Shown one piece after another: positions 1-8,587 of a stretch of 64,000 bases of DNA. The position numbers and the translations under genes are program-made. The notes below the pieces were generated by a model. That model was not told the origin of the DNA, searched no databases, and was given only the letters and a program-made list of their open reading frames with translations. Each line of letters begins with the position of its first letter. The first letter of the stretch is position 1. Source of the stretch: Rhizobium sp. SEMIA4064 (GTDB lineage Bacteria; Pseudomonadota; Alphaproteobacteria; Rhizobiales; Rhizobiaceae); the NCBI RefSeq assembly GCF_003025035.1, contig NZ_PYJN01000019.1, forward strand, positions 496,001-560,000, read 5' to 3'.

Positions 1-995
1 ACGTCGCCCGCATTGCCAATGTTTCGATCGCAACGGTCTCGCGGGCAATCCATATGCCTGAGAAGGTCGCGAACTCGACGCGCCTGAAGGTCAACCAGGC
101 AATCGCGGTCACGGGTTACACCACCAATGCCATGGCGCGCAGCCTGCGGCTTGGTCGGTCGAACATGATCCTCGTGGTCGCACCCGATATCGGTGACCCC
201 AATTTCTCCAATATTCTCATCGGTTTGGAAAATGAGGCACGCTCGCACGGCTATGGCATCCTGATCGGCCACACGCAGAACGATGCTCAACGCGGGCTGG
301 AATATCTGAAATTCCTGAACTCCAACCAGGCCGCTGGTTTGATCCTGTTCACCGGTATCCTGCCCTTCGGACATCAGACGATGACGGCCCGGCTTCCGCC
401 GAGCGTCGGCGTCTTCGAGCCGGTCTTCAATGGGGGCATCCCCTATGTCGGCGTGGACGATATCGCCGGGGCGCGCAAGGCGATCGACCTCCTGATTGCC
501 GAGGGTCATCGGAAAATTGCATTCATCGGCGATTCGCGCACCCGCCTCGCCTATAGCCGGCGGCGGATGGGCTATGACGCTGGGCTCGATGCCGCCGGTA
601 TCGGTACCGACCTCCGCATTGTGTTCGAGGGCGACGGCACTATCGAGAGCGGAAGGCTGGCCGTCGAGCAGCTTTTCATGCGTGACACGCTGCCGACAGC
701 CTTCATGTGCGTCAACGATCAGACGGCCATCGGCGTGATGATCGGACTGAAGGCGCGCGGCTACGACATTCCGGGGGATTTCTCGGTGACCGGCTTCGAC
801 GATGTGCCGCAAGCCGTTTTCATGTCGCCCTCGCTGACGACGATCCGGCAGCCGCGCACAGCCATCGGCAAGCATGCGATGGCGCTCCTGCTCGAACTCC
901 TGTCGGACGGCCAGCCGGCCGAGACGGAGATCCTGCTACGGCCCGATCTGGTGGTGCGCAACTCGGTCTCGACACCATCGCGCGCCCGGCGATAG
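1..995 (+). CDS. LacI-family transcriptional regulator (5' end outside window)
   Basis: The reading frame is open from base 3, and the first visible residues (VARIANVSIATVSRAI) are helices 1-2 of a LacI helix-turn-helix, so the true start lies upstream. The ATG at 54 would delete half the DNA-binding domain. About 330 residues are visible: rest of the HTH, the hinge (residues in LRLGRSN), then a periplasmic-binding-protein-like effector domain (LVVAPDIGDPNFSNIL, GVDDIAGAR, FDDVPQA). Effector unknown; probably a sugar. The VOC gene follows after 12 bp on the same strand and is probably co-transcribed. This regulator is separate from the xylose regulator further on. Confidence 0.9.
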   Translation, partial: VARIANVSIATVSRAIHMPEKVANSTRLKVNQAIAVTGYTTNAMARSLRLGRSNMILVVAPDIGDPNFSNILIGLENEARSHGYGILIGHTQNDAQRGLEYLKFLNSNQAAGLILFTGILPFGHQTMTARLPPSVGVFEPVFNGGIPYVGVDDIAGARKAIDLLIAEGHRKIAFIGDSRTRLAYSRRRMGYDAGLDAAGIGTDLRIVFEGDGTIESGRLAVEQLFMRDTLPTAFMCVNDQTAIGVMIGLKARGYDIPGDFSVTGFDDVPQAVFMSPSLTTIRQPRTAIGKHAMALLLELLSDGQPAETEILLRPDLVVRNSVSTPSRARR

Positions 996-1007
996 GGACA
1001 CGTCGCC

Positions 1008-1364
1008 ATGCCGATCGGCAGACTCGTCCTCTACGCCCGCGATATGGAAGCGACGATCGGCTTTTACGAAAAACACTTCGGGTTCAGGCCGCTTCGACAG
1101 GACGGCGATCGAATTGTCGAGTTGCTGGCACCGGACGGCGGCGCCAATCTGATGATCCATCCCGCGGCAAAGACGCAGAAGATGGGTCAATCATTGGTGA
1201 AACTGGTCTTCGACGTCGAGCATGTCGAAGCTTTCCGCACCAAATGCGCCAGCGATGGGCTCGAATTCGGGCCTGTGCATCAGGCTGACGGCTACGTGTT
1301 CGCCAATGCCAAGGACCCCTGCGGGAATTCCATATCCATTTCGAGCCGCGCATTCAGGCGGTAG
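1008..1364 (+). CDS. VOC-superfamily (glyoxalase/bleomycin-resistance-like) protein
   Basis: 118 residues, a single VOC module of two beta-alpha-beta-beta-beta halves: LVLYARDMEATIGFYEKHFG at residues 6-25 is the usual first half, and VFANAKDPCGNSISI near the C-terminus is the usual second half. VOC proteins bind a divalent metal and act as isomerases, dioxygenases or resistance proteins; which one cannot be told here. The ATG at 1008 has a weak AGGGAC Shine-Dalgarno sequence. It follows the LacI-type regulator by 12 bp, so it is likely co-transcribed. A strong hairpin directly follows its stop codon. Confidence 0.82.
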   Translation: MPIGRLVLYARDMEATIGFYEKHFGFRPLRQDGDRIVELLAPDGGANLMIHPAAKTQKMGQSLVKLVFDVEHVEAFRTKCASDGLEFGPVHQADGYVFANAKDPCGNSISISSRAFRR

Positions 1365-1399
1365 TGTGGGAGGCGGTGGATCACCGCCTCCCACATTTT
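1365..1399. terminator. Bidirectional terminator between the VOC gene and xylA
   Basis: Perfect stem of 13-14 bp (TGTGGGAGGCGGTG pairing with CACCGCCTCCCACA) with a 3-nt loop and a short T run on the plus strand. It sits one base after the VOC stop and 6 bp before the xylA stop, so it can serve both converging genes. Confidence 0.8.
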
Positions 1400-1404
1400 G
1401 ACGA

Positions 1405-2715
1405 TCAAACGTAACGATTGACGATGTTTTCCAGGAGTTCCTGCTTGCCGGATTTCGGCTGCGGGTTGATGTCCTTGCTCTCGACCCACTGTGCGATCTG
1501 GTCGAGGGAGTATTCGCCGCGGAGCAGCTTCTGTCCTTCAGCGGAATCCCAGCCGGCATAGCGGTCGGCAAGCGGCTGCGACAGGGCCTTGTCCTCGATC
1601 ATCTTGGCAGCAGCCTTGAGGCCGCGAGCACAGCAATCCATGCCGCCGATATGGCCGATCAACAGGTCTTCCGGATCGAGCGACTGACGGCGCAGCTTGG
1701 CGTCGAAGTTGGTGCCGCCGGTCTTGAAGCCACCGCCTGCCAGAACGTGGTAGTAAGCGAGCGACATTTCCGGAACATTGTTCGGGAACTGGTCGGTATC
1801 CCAGCCGGACTGATAGTCGTTGCGGTTCATGTCGATGGAGCCGAAGATGCCAAGGGCATTGGCAAGCGCCAGTTCATGCTCGAAGGAATGGCCGGCAAGG
1901 ATCGCGTGACCCTGCTCGATGTTGACCTTCACTTCGTTTTCCAGGCCGTTCTTCTTCAAGAAGCCGTAGACGGTCGCGACGTCGTAATCATACTGATGCT
2001 TGGTCGGTTCCTGCGGCTTCGGCTCGATCAGGATCGTGCCCTTGAAACCGATCTTGTGCTTGTACTCGACCACGAGGTTGAGGAAGCGGCCCAACTGGTC
2101 CAGCTCACGCTTCAGGTCTGTGTTGAGCAGGGTTTCGTAGCCTTCGCGGCCGCCCCATAGAACGTAGTTTTCACCACCGAGCTTGTGCGTTGCGTCCATG
2201 CAGGTCTTCACGGTCGCGGCCGAGAAAGCGAAGACATCCGGATCCGGATTGGTCGCAGCACCCGACATGAAGCGGCGGTTGGAGAAGAGGTTCGCCGTAC
2301 CCCAAAGCAGCTTGACGCCCGTTTCGGCCTGCTTCTGTGCGAAGTAGTCAACGATCTCGTTGAGGTTCTTAGTATTCTCGGCGAAATTCTTGCCTTCCGG
2401 GCGCACGTCGGCGTCGTGGAAGCAGTAGTAAGGCGCACCCAGCAGGTTGAAGAATTCGAAGGCAACATCGGCCTTCAGCTTGGCCGCTTCCATCGTGTCC
2501 TGGAACCATGGGCGGAGGAAAGTCTGGCCACCGAAGGGGTCGCCGCCCGGCCAGGTGAAGGTGTGCCAATAAGCAACGGCAAAACGCAGGTGGTCTTCCA
2601 TGCGCTTGCCGAGAACCACTTCTTCCTTGTTGTAGTGACGGAAGGCCAGCGGATTGGTGCTCTCGGGGCCTTCGTATTTCACTTTCTTGATGTCACCAAA
2701 AAATCCGGTGCTCAT
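1405..2715 (-). CDS. xylA: Xylose isomerase
   Basis: 436 residues, the normal length for a class II xylose isomerase. Interconverts D-xylose and D-xylulose in the cytoplasm, using two divalent metals. Diagnostic motifs: [12 protein letters not shown] at residues 51-62, the catalytic-His segment [10 protein letters not shown] at 99-108, the metal-ligand segment [14 protein letters not shown], and [20 protein letters not shown]. It is the last gene of the regulator-xylB-xylA series; xylB ends 175 bp upstream with a palindromic repeat element in between, which may lower read-through. A good GGAGACAGGAC Shine-Dalgarno sequence precedes the ATG. Confidence 0.97.
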   Translation of the reverse strand: MSTGFFGDIKKVKYEGPESTNPLAFRHYNKEEVVLGKRMEDHLRFAVAYWHTFTWPGGDPFGGQTFLRPWFQDTMEAAKLKADVAFEFFNLLGAPYYCFHDADVRPEGKNFAENTKNLNEIVDYFAQKQAETGVKLLWGTANLFSNRRFMSGAATNPDPDVFAFSAATVKTCMDATHKLGGENYVLWGGREGYETLLNTDLKRELDQLGRFLNLVVEYKHKIGFKGTILIEPKPQEPTKHQYDYDVATVYGFLKKNGLENEVKVNIEQGHAILAGHSFEHELALANALGIFGSIDMNRNDYQSGWDTDQFPNNVPEMSLAYYHVLAGGGFKTGGTNFDAKLRRQSLDPEDLLIGHIGGMDCCARGLKAAAKMIEDKALSQPLADRYAGWDSAEGQKLLRGEYSLDQIAQWVESKDINPQPKSGKQELLENIVNRYV

Positions 2716-2770
2716 GTCCTGTCTCCTTGGGTTTGGGATATTTGCTAGTGTTCTTCATTTGTCGGTAACG

Positions 2771-2883
2771 CCCCCTCATCCGACCCTTCGGGCCACCTTC
2801 TCCCTCGTGGGGAGAAGGTATGGGCGGCTACCGCAAGCTCCGTCGTTCCCTCTCCCTCCGGGGAGAGGGCTAGGGTGAGGGGG
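2771..2883. repeat. Palindromic C/G-rich intergenic repeat (copy 1)
   Basis: Outer arms CCCCCTCA (2771-2778) and TGAGGGGG (2876-2883) pair perfectly. Inside are two hairpins: ACCTTCTCCC/GGGAGAAGGT with a 5-nt loop and CCCTCTCCC/GGGAGAGGG with a 4-nt loop. The same style of element recurs at 27641-27775 and, shortened, at 42033-42058. It fills most of the xylB-xylA spacer. Confidence 0.8.
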
Positions 2884-2890
2884 TCTCACC

Positions 2891-4348
2891 TCAAACTATG
2901 CTCAGCGCCTTGATCGCCGGATAAAGCGCCCGGTAGCGCTTGTAGGCGTCGGCATAGGCATCCGTCAGCGAAGCGACCGGATCGATCGTGCCGGCGGTTT
3001 TCGGCGGTGTGCAGACCTCGACCGGGTCGGCGCCGGTTGCCGCGATCAGGCCGAGACGGGCGGCACCGAAAGCGGCCCCGAAATCGCCGTCGGCCGGCAA
3101 ATCGACGGGAACGCCGAGCGCGGTCGCGATCGAGGCCAGCCAGTAGCGTGAGCGCGAGCCGCCGCCAATGGCGGTGACGCGGGCGATATCGGTCCCTGCC
3201 GAGCGCAGCGCTTCCAGATTGTCACGAATGGCGAAGCTGACGCCTTCGAGCACCGCCTGCGTGAGCACGGCGCGGCTGCTCTCATGGCCGAGACCGATGA
3301 AAGCGCCACGGATGGTCGCATCATTATGCGGAGTGCGTTCGCCGGAAAGGTAGGGAAGGAAGGTGACGCCAGACGGTGCCTTCAGCGTATCCCCGACTTC
3401 ACCGGTGAGTTCGGCGGCCGATTTGCCGGTGACACTCGAATGCCAGTTCAACGCATCCGTCGCCGACAGGATGACGCCCATCTGGTGCCAGGTGTTCGGC
3501 AGCGCGTGGCAGAAGGCATGAACGGCGCTTTCCGGCTTCGGCAGGTAAGAGCCGTTGGCGGCAAAGAGCACGCCGGATGTACCGAGCGACACAAAGGCGG
3601 CGCCATGGCTGACTGTACCCATGCCGCAGGCCGAAGCCGCGTTATCCCCTGCCCCGCCGGCCAAGACGACGTCGCCGGAAATACCCCAGCTCGAGGCCAG
3701 TTCGCCGCGCAGCTTGCCGGCGGCTTCCGTGCCTTCCACCAGCGTCGGCATCTGCTTTTCATCGAGATTGGTCGCGGCGAGCAGCTCGGAAGACCATTTG
3801 CGCTTGCCCGTATCCAGCCAGGAGGTACCGGCGGAATCGGACATTTCCGACATATGTTCGCCCGTCAGCCAAAGACGCAGATAGTCCTTCGGCAGCAGCA
3901 CCCAACGCACCTTGGAAAAAATCTCCGGCTCATGCTTGGCGACCCAGGCAAGCTTCGGTGCGGTGAAGCCGGGGAACACGATGTTGCCGGTCAAGGCGCG
4001 GAAGCGCGGATCGGCGTCGAGAGCGGCAGCTTCCTGATAGCTGCGCGTGTCGTTCCAGAGAATGCAGGGACGCAGCACCTTGTCGTCGGCATCGAGCAGC
4101 GTCGCGCCGTGCATCTGGCCGGATAGGCCAATACCCCGCACCGCAGCCAATTCCTTCGGATGCGCCGCCTTCAGGCCGGCGACCGCTTCCTCGGTGGCGC
4201 GAATCCAGTGCGCCGGCTCCTGTTCCGACCAGCCCGGATGCGGACGCGACACGTCGAGCCCGCCATTGGCCGATCCGATGATCTTCTGGTTGCCGTCGAT
4301 CAGCATCGCTTTGACGCCGGACGTTCCGAGATCAAGACCCAAATACAT
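2891..4348 (-). CDS. xylB: Xylulokinase
   Basis: 485-residue FGGY-family carbohydrate kinase; phosphorylates D-xylulose to xylulose 5-phosphate, which feeds the pentose phosphate pathway. The N-terminus MYLGLDLGTSGVKAMLIDG is the phosphate-1 loop of the actin-like ATPase fold; LWNDTRS, the GDN catalytic segment (AGGAGDNAASACGMG) and AIGGGSRSRYW (adenosine loop) follow in order. The length matches E. coli XylB (484). It lies 39 bp downstream of the LacI-type regulator and upstream of xylA on the same strand, so the three genes probably form one unit, though the repeat before xylA may split it. Confidence 0.96.
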   Translation of the reverse strand: MYLGLDLGTSGVKAMLIDGNQKIIGSANGGLDVSRPHPGWSEQEPAHWIRATEEAVAGLKAAHPKELAAVRGIGLSGQMHGATLLDADDKVLRPCILWNDTRSYQEAAALDADPRFRALTGNIVFPGFTAPKLAWVAKHEPEIFSKVRWVLLPKDYLRLWLTGEHMSEMSDSAGTSWLDTGKRKWSSELLAATNLDEKQMPTLVEGTEAAGKLRGELASSWGISGDVVLAGGAGDNAASACGMGTVSHGAAFVSLGTSGVLFAANGSYLPKPESAVHAFCHALPNTWHQMGVILSATDALNWHSSVTGKSAAELTGEVGDTLKAPSGVTFLPYLSGERTPHNDATIRGAFIGLGHESSRAVLTQAVLEGVSFAIRDNLEALRSAGTDIARVTAIGGGSRSRYWLASIATALGVPVDLPADGDFGAAFGAARLGLIAATGADPVEVCTPPKTAGTIDPVASLTDAYADAYKRYRALYPAIKALSIV

Positions 4349-4387
4349 CAGATGTAACTCCCTATGCTCTGCCGCAGATTTCGATGG

Positions 4388-5413
4388 TCAGGGCAGATTG
4401 TCCTTCAAGAAAATGTCGAGGCGGATGCGCTCCTGGCCGGCAATCACATCCTGGCCGTCCGCCGTCGCCTTCATGACGCGTATGGCACTGCGCACCTCAT
4501 GGCCGGCGTCCTGGTTGAGAACGGCATCGATGGTGCCGTCCAGCAACGCGATGCGGGTGTGTTCGGTCAGCTCGTGCACGACGACCGTCAGCTCGCGCCC
4601 CTGCCCGGTCTCCTTCAGTGCCCTAAGCAGACCGCGATTACCGGCGCCGAGGCTATAGATGCCGATGATACTGTTGCTGCCGGACAGCGCCTCGGAGACG
4701 AGCGTGTTGGCGATTTCCGGATCGTCACGGCCTTCGAGCACCGGCAGCAGGCGCAATTGCGGAAATTCCGCTGCCATGACGGAGGAAAATCCTTCCAGGC
4801 GCTCACGATGGTCGCGCACCAGCATGGACCCGGCGAGAACGGTGATGTCGCCCTTGCGCCCGCCGAGAAAACGGCCGAGCAGCCGGGCAGCCGTCCGGCC
4901 TGCGGCAATATTGTCGACGCCGGCATAGTGGTGCCGGGTGGAACCGGTGAGATCGGAAACGAGCGTGACGACGGGGATGCCTGACGCTACCAGCCGATCG
5001 ACGGCGGCGCGCACCTCCGGCGCGTCGGTTGCTACCAGGGCCACGCCGGCGAGCTCCTGCCCCTGCAGCGCGTCAAGCTCGGCTACCAGCGCCGGCGGGT
5101 CGAAGGCCGGCACTTCCACGATGCGAATTTCAGTGCGATCGAAGGTCGAACGCGTCATCGCCTGGCGCACTTCGCCATAGAGGCCGTGCATAAAGGAATT
5201 GTCGCCGGTCGGCAGGATGAAGACGAGCGGATAGACACGGCCCTTGGCAAGATTGGCAGCTGCCACGTCACGGACATAGCCGATGTCACGGATCGCAGCT
5301 TCCACCTTCTCGCGCGTCACGAGACGCACGCCCGGGCGCCGGTTCAGTACACGATCCACAGTCGCAAGGCTAACGCCCGCGGCAGCGGCGATATCGTAAA
5401 CGGTGGGTCTCAT
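4388..5413 (-). CDS. LacI-family regulator of the xylose genes
   Basis: 341 residues. The N-terminal HTH (TVYDIAAAAGVSLATVDRVL, residues 3-22) is followed by the hinge helix (AAANLAKGR) and a periplasmic-binding-like effector domain (LVFILPTGDNSF, GVDNIAAGRTAA). It lies directly upstream of xylB and xylA on the same strand, so control of xylose use is the obvious reading; D-xylose as inducer is an inference. The ATG at 5413 has a strong AGGAGGAGCTG Shine-Dalgarno sequence. A 16-bp palindrome with a central TACGTA lies 35 bp upstream of the start and suggests autoregulation. Confidence 0.88.
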   Translation of the reverse strand: MRPTVYDIAAAAGVSLATVDRVLNRRPGVRLVTREKVEAAIRDIGYVRDVAAANLAKGRVYPLVFILPTGDNSFMHGLYGEVRQAMTRSTFDRTEIRIVEVPAFDPPALVAELDALQGQELAGVALVATDAPEVRAAVDRLVASGIPVVTLVSDLTGSTRHHYAGVDNIAAGRTAARLLGRFLGGRKGDITVLAGSMLVRDHRERLEGFSSVMAAEFPQLRLLPVLEGRDDPEIANTLVSEALSGSNSIIGIYSLGAGNRGLLRALKETGQGRELTVVVHELTEHTRIALLDGTIDAVLNQDAGHEVRSAIRVMKATADGQDVIAGQERIRLDIFLKDNLP

Positions 5414-5447
5414 CAGCTCCTCCTGATGAAATCCTTACTGCGAATTC

Positions 5448-5463
5448 TGATGTACGTAAATCA
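5448..5463. promoter_or_regulatory. Candidate LacI-type operator upstream of the xylose regulator
   Basis: TGATGTACGTAAATCA is a 16-bp palindrome with one mismatched pair and the central CpG typical of LacI/GalR operators. It lies 35 bp before the regulator start codon. No second copy was seen near xylB or xylA, which fits control of the whole unit from here. Confidence 0.55.
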
Positions 5464-5508
5464 AAAATTTTCGAAGCCTGAAGTTTCCTGTCGATCAGCA
5501 CGAAAGGA

Positions 5509-5537
5509 AAAAGGCTTCTCGATCCGAGAAGCCTTTT
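5509..5537 (-). terminator. Rho-independent terminator of the efflux operon
   Basis: 13-bp perfect stem (AAAAGGCTTCTCG/CGAGAAGCCTTTT) with a 3-nt loop, ending in a T run on the minus strand (TTTTTCC). It lies 34 bp beyond the stop codon of the MFS exporter gene. Confidence 0.88.
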
Positions 5538-5570
5538 AATTACAGATGGATAGTAGAAAAATGGTTAAGC

Positions 5571-7169
5571 CTAGTGGCCACCGCCGCCCGCGCCTTTCGG
5601 GGGCGCATTCGGTTTGCTGAGCATCAACACGCCAACGATCATCGCCAGGAACAATACCGTCAGCATCAGGAAGACGTCGCCGAAAGCCATGATGACCGCC
5701 TGTTGCTCCGCCATGTTGACCAACTGCTTTAATGCCGCCTGCGCACCGTCCAGGCCGTTGGCATCAAAATTGGCCGTCATATTGTGGATCTTGTCGATGG
5801 CGGCGGGGCTCCCCCAATGCACATGATCGCGCAGATGCATGTAGTGGGTGTCCTGGCGGGTACTAAGCACGGTATTGATGATGGCGAGCCCGACGGCACC
5901 GCCGAGGTTGCGGGTCAGGTTGAACAGGCCGGAAGCCCCGCGCATGCGGGCGGGAGGCGTGGTTCCGAGCGCAATGTTGTTGATCGGCACCATGCACAAC
6001 ATCAGCCCGAAGCCACGAAGAATCTGCGGAATGAAGAGCTCCCAGAAATCCCAGTCCGTCGTCAGGCCGGTCATGATCCACGTTCCGGCCGCGAAACTGC
6101 AGAAGCCGATGATCATCATGATCCGCAGATCCATCTTGCCGGCAAGAATACCGGCGAGAGGCGCGGTGAAGAACATTGCGAGGCCCGAGACGAACATCGT
6201 CTCGCCGATCATCAGCGAATCATATCCGCGAATCCGGCCGAGATAGACGGGATAAATATAGGTCAGACCATAAAGCCCGATGCCCATGACGAAAGAGAAC
6301 ATTGAACCGAACGCGAAGTTCTTGTTGCCGAAGGCCCTCAAATCGACGACGGGAAACTCGACGGTAAAGGCCCGGTAGAAGAAGACGAGCGCGGCAATCG
6401 CGGAGGCGATCGCTGCAATCACGATATAGTTGTCGTTGAACCAGTCGTTGGTGTTGCCCTCTTCAAGCACATATTCCAGCGCGCCGAGAAACAGCGCCAT
6501 GGAAAACAATCCCCACCAGTCGAACTTCTTCATCAACGACAGCTCCGGCTTGTCGAAGTCGATGAAATTCCAGGTGACGAGGGTGACGACGATGCCAGGG
6601 CCGATATTGACGAGGAACAGCCAGTGCCAGGAAAATGCGTGGCTGAGATAGCCGCCGACCGTCGGGCCGATGGTCGGGGCAAGCGTTGCGATCAAACCGA
6701 TGATCGGCGACACGACGTTGCGCTTCGATGGCGGAAAAATGGTGAAGGCAGCCGCGAAAACCGATGGAATCATGCCGCCGCCGATAAAGCCCTGCAGCGC
6801 ACGATAGACGATCATCTGATCGATGTTGGTCGCCGTGGCGCAAAGGCCGCTGGCGATGGTGAAGCCGGCAGCGGAGATCGCGAAAAGATATCGTGTCGAG
6901 ATGATGCGAGCCAATGTTCCCGAAAGCGGGATCATGATGACTTCAGCGATCAGATAGGCCGTTTGCACCCAAGGAATTTCATCCGAGCCGGCGCTGAGGC
7001 CAGCTTGGATTTCACTGAGAGAGGCGGAAACCACCTGGATGTCCAGGATCGACATGAACATGCCGAGCACCATCGCAAAGAAAGCGATGAGCTTACGGGG
7101 GTCCATGTGATCCGCCGCTGGCGCGACGGGACCGGCTGTCGAACCTACGGTCGCTGCTGTCGAGGCCAT
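5571..7169 (-). CDS. DHA2-family MFS multidrug exporter, EmrB type
   Basis: 532 residues with about 14 hydrophobic segments, the topology of drug:H+ antiporter family 2. MFSILDIQVVSASLSEI-type motif D1 sits in the first membrane helix, and GPTVGGYLSHAFSWHWLFLV is the antiporter motif C region. Gly- and His-rich C-terminal tail. It starts 15 bp after the membrane-fusion partner gene and ends at a strong terminator, so the pair is an operon. EmrB-type exporters work with an EmrA-type adaptor and usually an outer-membrane TolC protein, not present here. Substrate unknown. The divergent TetR gene is the probable repressor. Confidence 0.92.
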   Translation of the reverse strand: MASTAATVGSTAGPVAPAADHMDPRKLIAFFAMVLGMFMSILDIQVVSASLSEIQAGLSAGSDEIPWVQTAYLIAEVIMIPLSGTLARIISTRYLFAISAAGFTIASGLCATATNIDQMIVYRALQGFIGGGMIPSVFAAAFTIFPPSKRNVVSPIIGLIATLAPTIGPTVGGYLSHAFSWHWLFLVNIGPGIVVTLVTWNFIDFDKPELSLMKKFDWWGLFSMALFLGALEYVLEEGNTNDWFNDNYIVIAAIASAIAALVFFYRAFTVEFPVVDLRAFGNKNFAFGSMFSFVMGIGLYGLTYIYPVYLGRIRGYDSLMIGETMFVSGLAMFFTAPLAGILAGKMDLRIMMIIGFCSFAAGTWIMTGLTTDWDFWELFIPQILRGFGLMLCMVPINNIALGTTPPARMRGASGLFNLTRNLGGAVGLAIINTVLSTRQDTHYMHLRDHVHWGSPAAIDKIHNMTANFDANGLDGAQAALKQLVNMAEQQAVIMAFGDVFLMLTVLFLAMIVGVLMLSKPNAPPKGAGGGGH

Positions 7170-7184
7170 CGGCGCTCTCCGAAT

Positions 7185-8414
7185 TTAGTTACTCGCCAAC
7201 CCGACTCGATCGGGCGCAGTGCGGGTATCGACATCGACGACGACACTCAGACCGGCACGCAGACGACCGCTGTCGAGTGCATCCTGCGGCAACGCGATAC
7301 GAACCGGCACGCGCTGGACCACCTTGGTGAAGTTGCCGGTCGCATTTTCAGGCGGCAGCAGCGAGAAGACCGAACCGGAAGCCGGCGAAATCGACTCTAC
7401 CGTGCCGACGATCGGATGATCGCTGTAGGCATCGACATGCACGTTGACCTTGGAACCGGCAACCAGATGCTGGATCTGCGTTTCCTTGAAATTGGCGTCG
7501 ATATAGAGCTGGCGGGTCGGAACGATCGCCATCAGCTTCTGGCCGGGCGAAACGAGATCGCCTTCCTGAACCGAACGGTTGCCGACAACGCCGTCATAAG
7601 GAGCCTTCAGCACGGTGAAGGAGAGATCGCGAGCAGCCTTGTCGCGAGCGGCCTCCAGGCCCTTGATCGTGCTTTCGGCCTGACGGCGCTGCGCCTGCAG
7701 CAGATTGATATTGGCCTGAGCCGACGCAATGGCGGCATCGCCGCCGACGAGATTGGCCTTGGCCTGATCGAGGGCGATATTGGCGCTGTCCAGCGACGCG
7801 GTGGTGCCGACGGACTTCGACTGAAGTTCGGCGGCGCGGGTCTGGGTGATCTGCGCACCGCGTACCGTCGCTTCCAACGCGACCTTCTGGGCCTGCGACT
7901 GGGCAAGCGCAGCCTGGCCGGCGGCAATCTGCGCGTCGATGGTGTGCAGCGACAATTGCTCGGTGTCGAGCGAAGCCTGGGCCTGCTCGAGCGCGAGCTT
8001 ATAGTCGCCGTCGTCGAGCGTGGCGAGCACATCGCCCGCCTTGACCAACTGGTTGGCAACGACGTTCACCTTGGCGACATAGCCCGTCACCTTCGGCTGG
8101 ATGGTCGCGATGTCACCTTCGATATAGGCGTCGTCGGTCGATACCAGGAAACGGCCGTTCGTCCACCAGTCATAGCCGTACCAGCCGCCGGCGACGAGCG
8201 CCACAACGGCAACGATCGGAAGCACCAGGCTGCGCCGCTTCTTCTCGGCCGGCGGTGGGGCCGCCTGAACCGGAGCAGCAGGCGCAGCCTGGGCGGGGGG
8301 TGGGCTGTTGGGCTTTTCCGCGGCAGGAGCCTCGGCGGATGCGCCGGTATCCGGAGCCTCCACTTCGACATCATCAACGATGCGCGCTATATTGTTACTA
8401 TGACTTGATGACAT
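7185..8414 (-). CDS. HlyD/EmrA-family membrane fusion protein
   Basis: 409 residues from the chosen start. A Pro/Ala-rich cytoplasmic N-terminus (to about residue 65), one membrane helix (SLVLPIVAVVALVAGGWYG), a biotinyl-lipoyl-like segment (IEGDIATIQPKVTGYVAKV), a long Ala/Gln-rich coiled coil, and the matching second half (VLKAPYDGVVGNRSVQEGD). It bridges the EmrB-type exporter to an outer-membrane channel. The ATG at 8414 follows GGTGGTAGAGC; an in-frame ATG at 8432 has no Shine-Dalgarno sequence. It is transcribed away from the TetR gene across a 173-bp control region. Confidence 0.9.
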   Translation of the reverse strand: MSSSHSNNIARIVDDVEVEAPDTGASAEAPAAEKPNSPPPAQAAPAAPVQAAPPPAEKKRRSLVLPIVAVVALVAGGWYGYDWWTNGRFLVSTDDAYIEGDIATIQPKVTGYVAKVNVVANQLVKAGDVLATLDDGDYKLALEQAQASLDTEQLSLHTIDAQIAAGQAALAQSQAQKVALEATVRGAQITQTRAAELQSKSVGTTASLDSANIALDQAKANLVGGDAAIASAQANINLLQAQRRQAESTIKGLEAARDKAARDLSFTVLKAPYDGVVGNRSVQEGDLVSPGQKLMAIVPTRQLYIDANFKETQIQHLVAGSKVNVHVDAYSDHPIVGTVESISPASGSVFSLLPPENATGNFTKVVQRVPVRIALPQDALDSGRLRAGLSVVVDVDTRTAPDRVGLASN

Positions 8415-8445
8415 TGCTCTACCACCGGACATCTGGGTAAAATAA

Positions 8446-8463
8446 TCGAACCGAACGGTTCAG
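8446..8463. promoter_or_regulatory. TetR operator 1 (efflux-proximal)
   Basis: The core GAACC-GAAC-GGTTC (8448-8461) is palindromic with a 4-nt spacer. It shares arms and spacer length with operator 2, centred exactly 70 bp away. It lies just downstream of the predicted efflux promoter. Four tandem TTCAG pentamers (8459-8478) run on from it. Confidence 0.7.
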
Positions 8464-8478
8464 TTCAGTTCAGTTCAG

Positions 8479-8509
8479 TTGACATAGATCGTTTTTCATT
8501 CCATATCAA
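8479..8509. promoter_or_regulatory. Overlapping divergent promoters between the efflux and TetR genes
   Basis: Plus strand (tetR): TTGACA at 8479-8484, 17-bp spacer, CATATC at 8502-8507. Minus strand (efflux): TTGATA at 8509-8504, 17-bp spacer, TATGTC at 8486-8481. The two promoters occupy the same DNA in opposite directions, with one operator on each side. Confidence 0.5.
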
Positions 8510-8514
8510 GTCTT

Positions 8515-8534
8515 ATCGAACCACCCGGTTCGAT
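8515..8534. promoter_or_regulatory. TetR operator 2 (tetR-proximal)
   Basis: ATCGAACC-ACCC-GGTTCGAT is a perfect 8-bp inverted repeat with a 4-nt spacer. It starts 8 bp after the predicted tetR -10 box, a position that would block initiation at the regulator's own promoter. Confidence 0.75.
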
Positions 8535-8587
8535 TTAATTAACGAATCTGATTAAGATTCAGGAAAAGTGATCGAGCGAAGGAGACG

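Noticed and set aside
54..56. ATG at base 54 as start of the first LacI gene
   Set aside because: The HTH residues upstream of it are in frame and conserved, so the gene starts outside the window.
6624..8408. Plus-strand open frame of almost 600 codons across the exporter pair
   Set aside because: Spans two real minus-strand genes and their spacer; composition Arg/Gly/Asp-rich without recognisable motifs.
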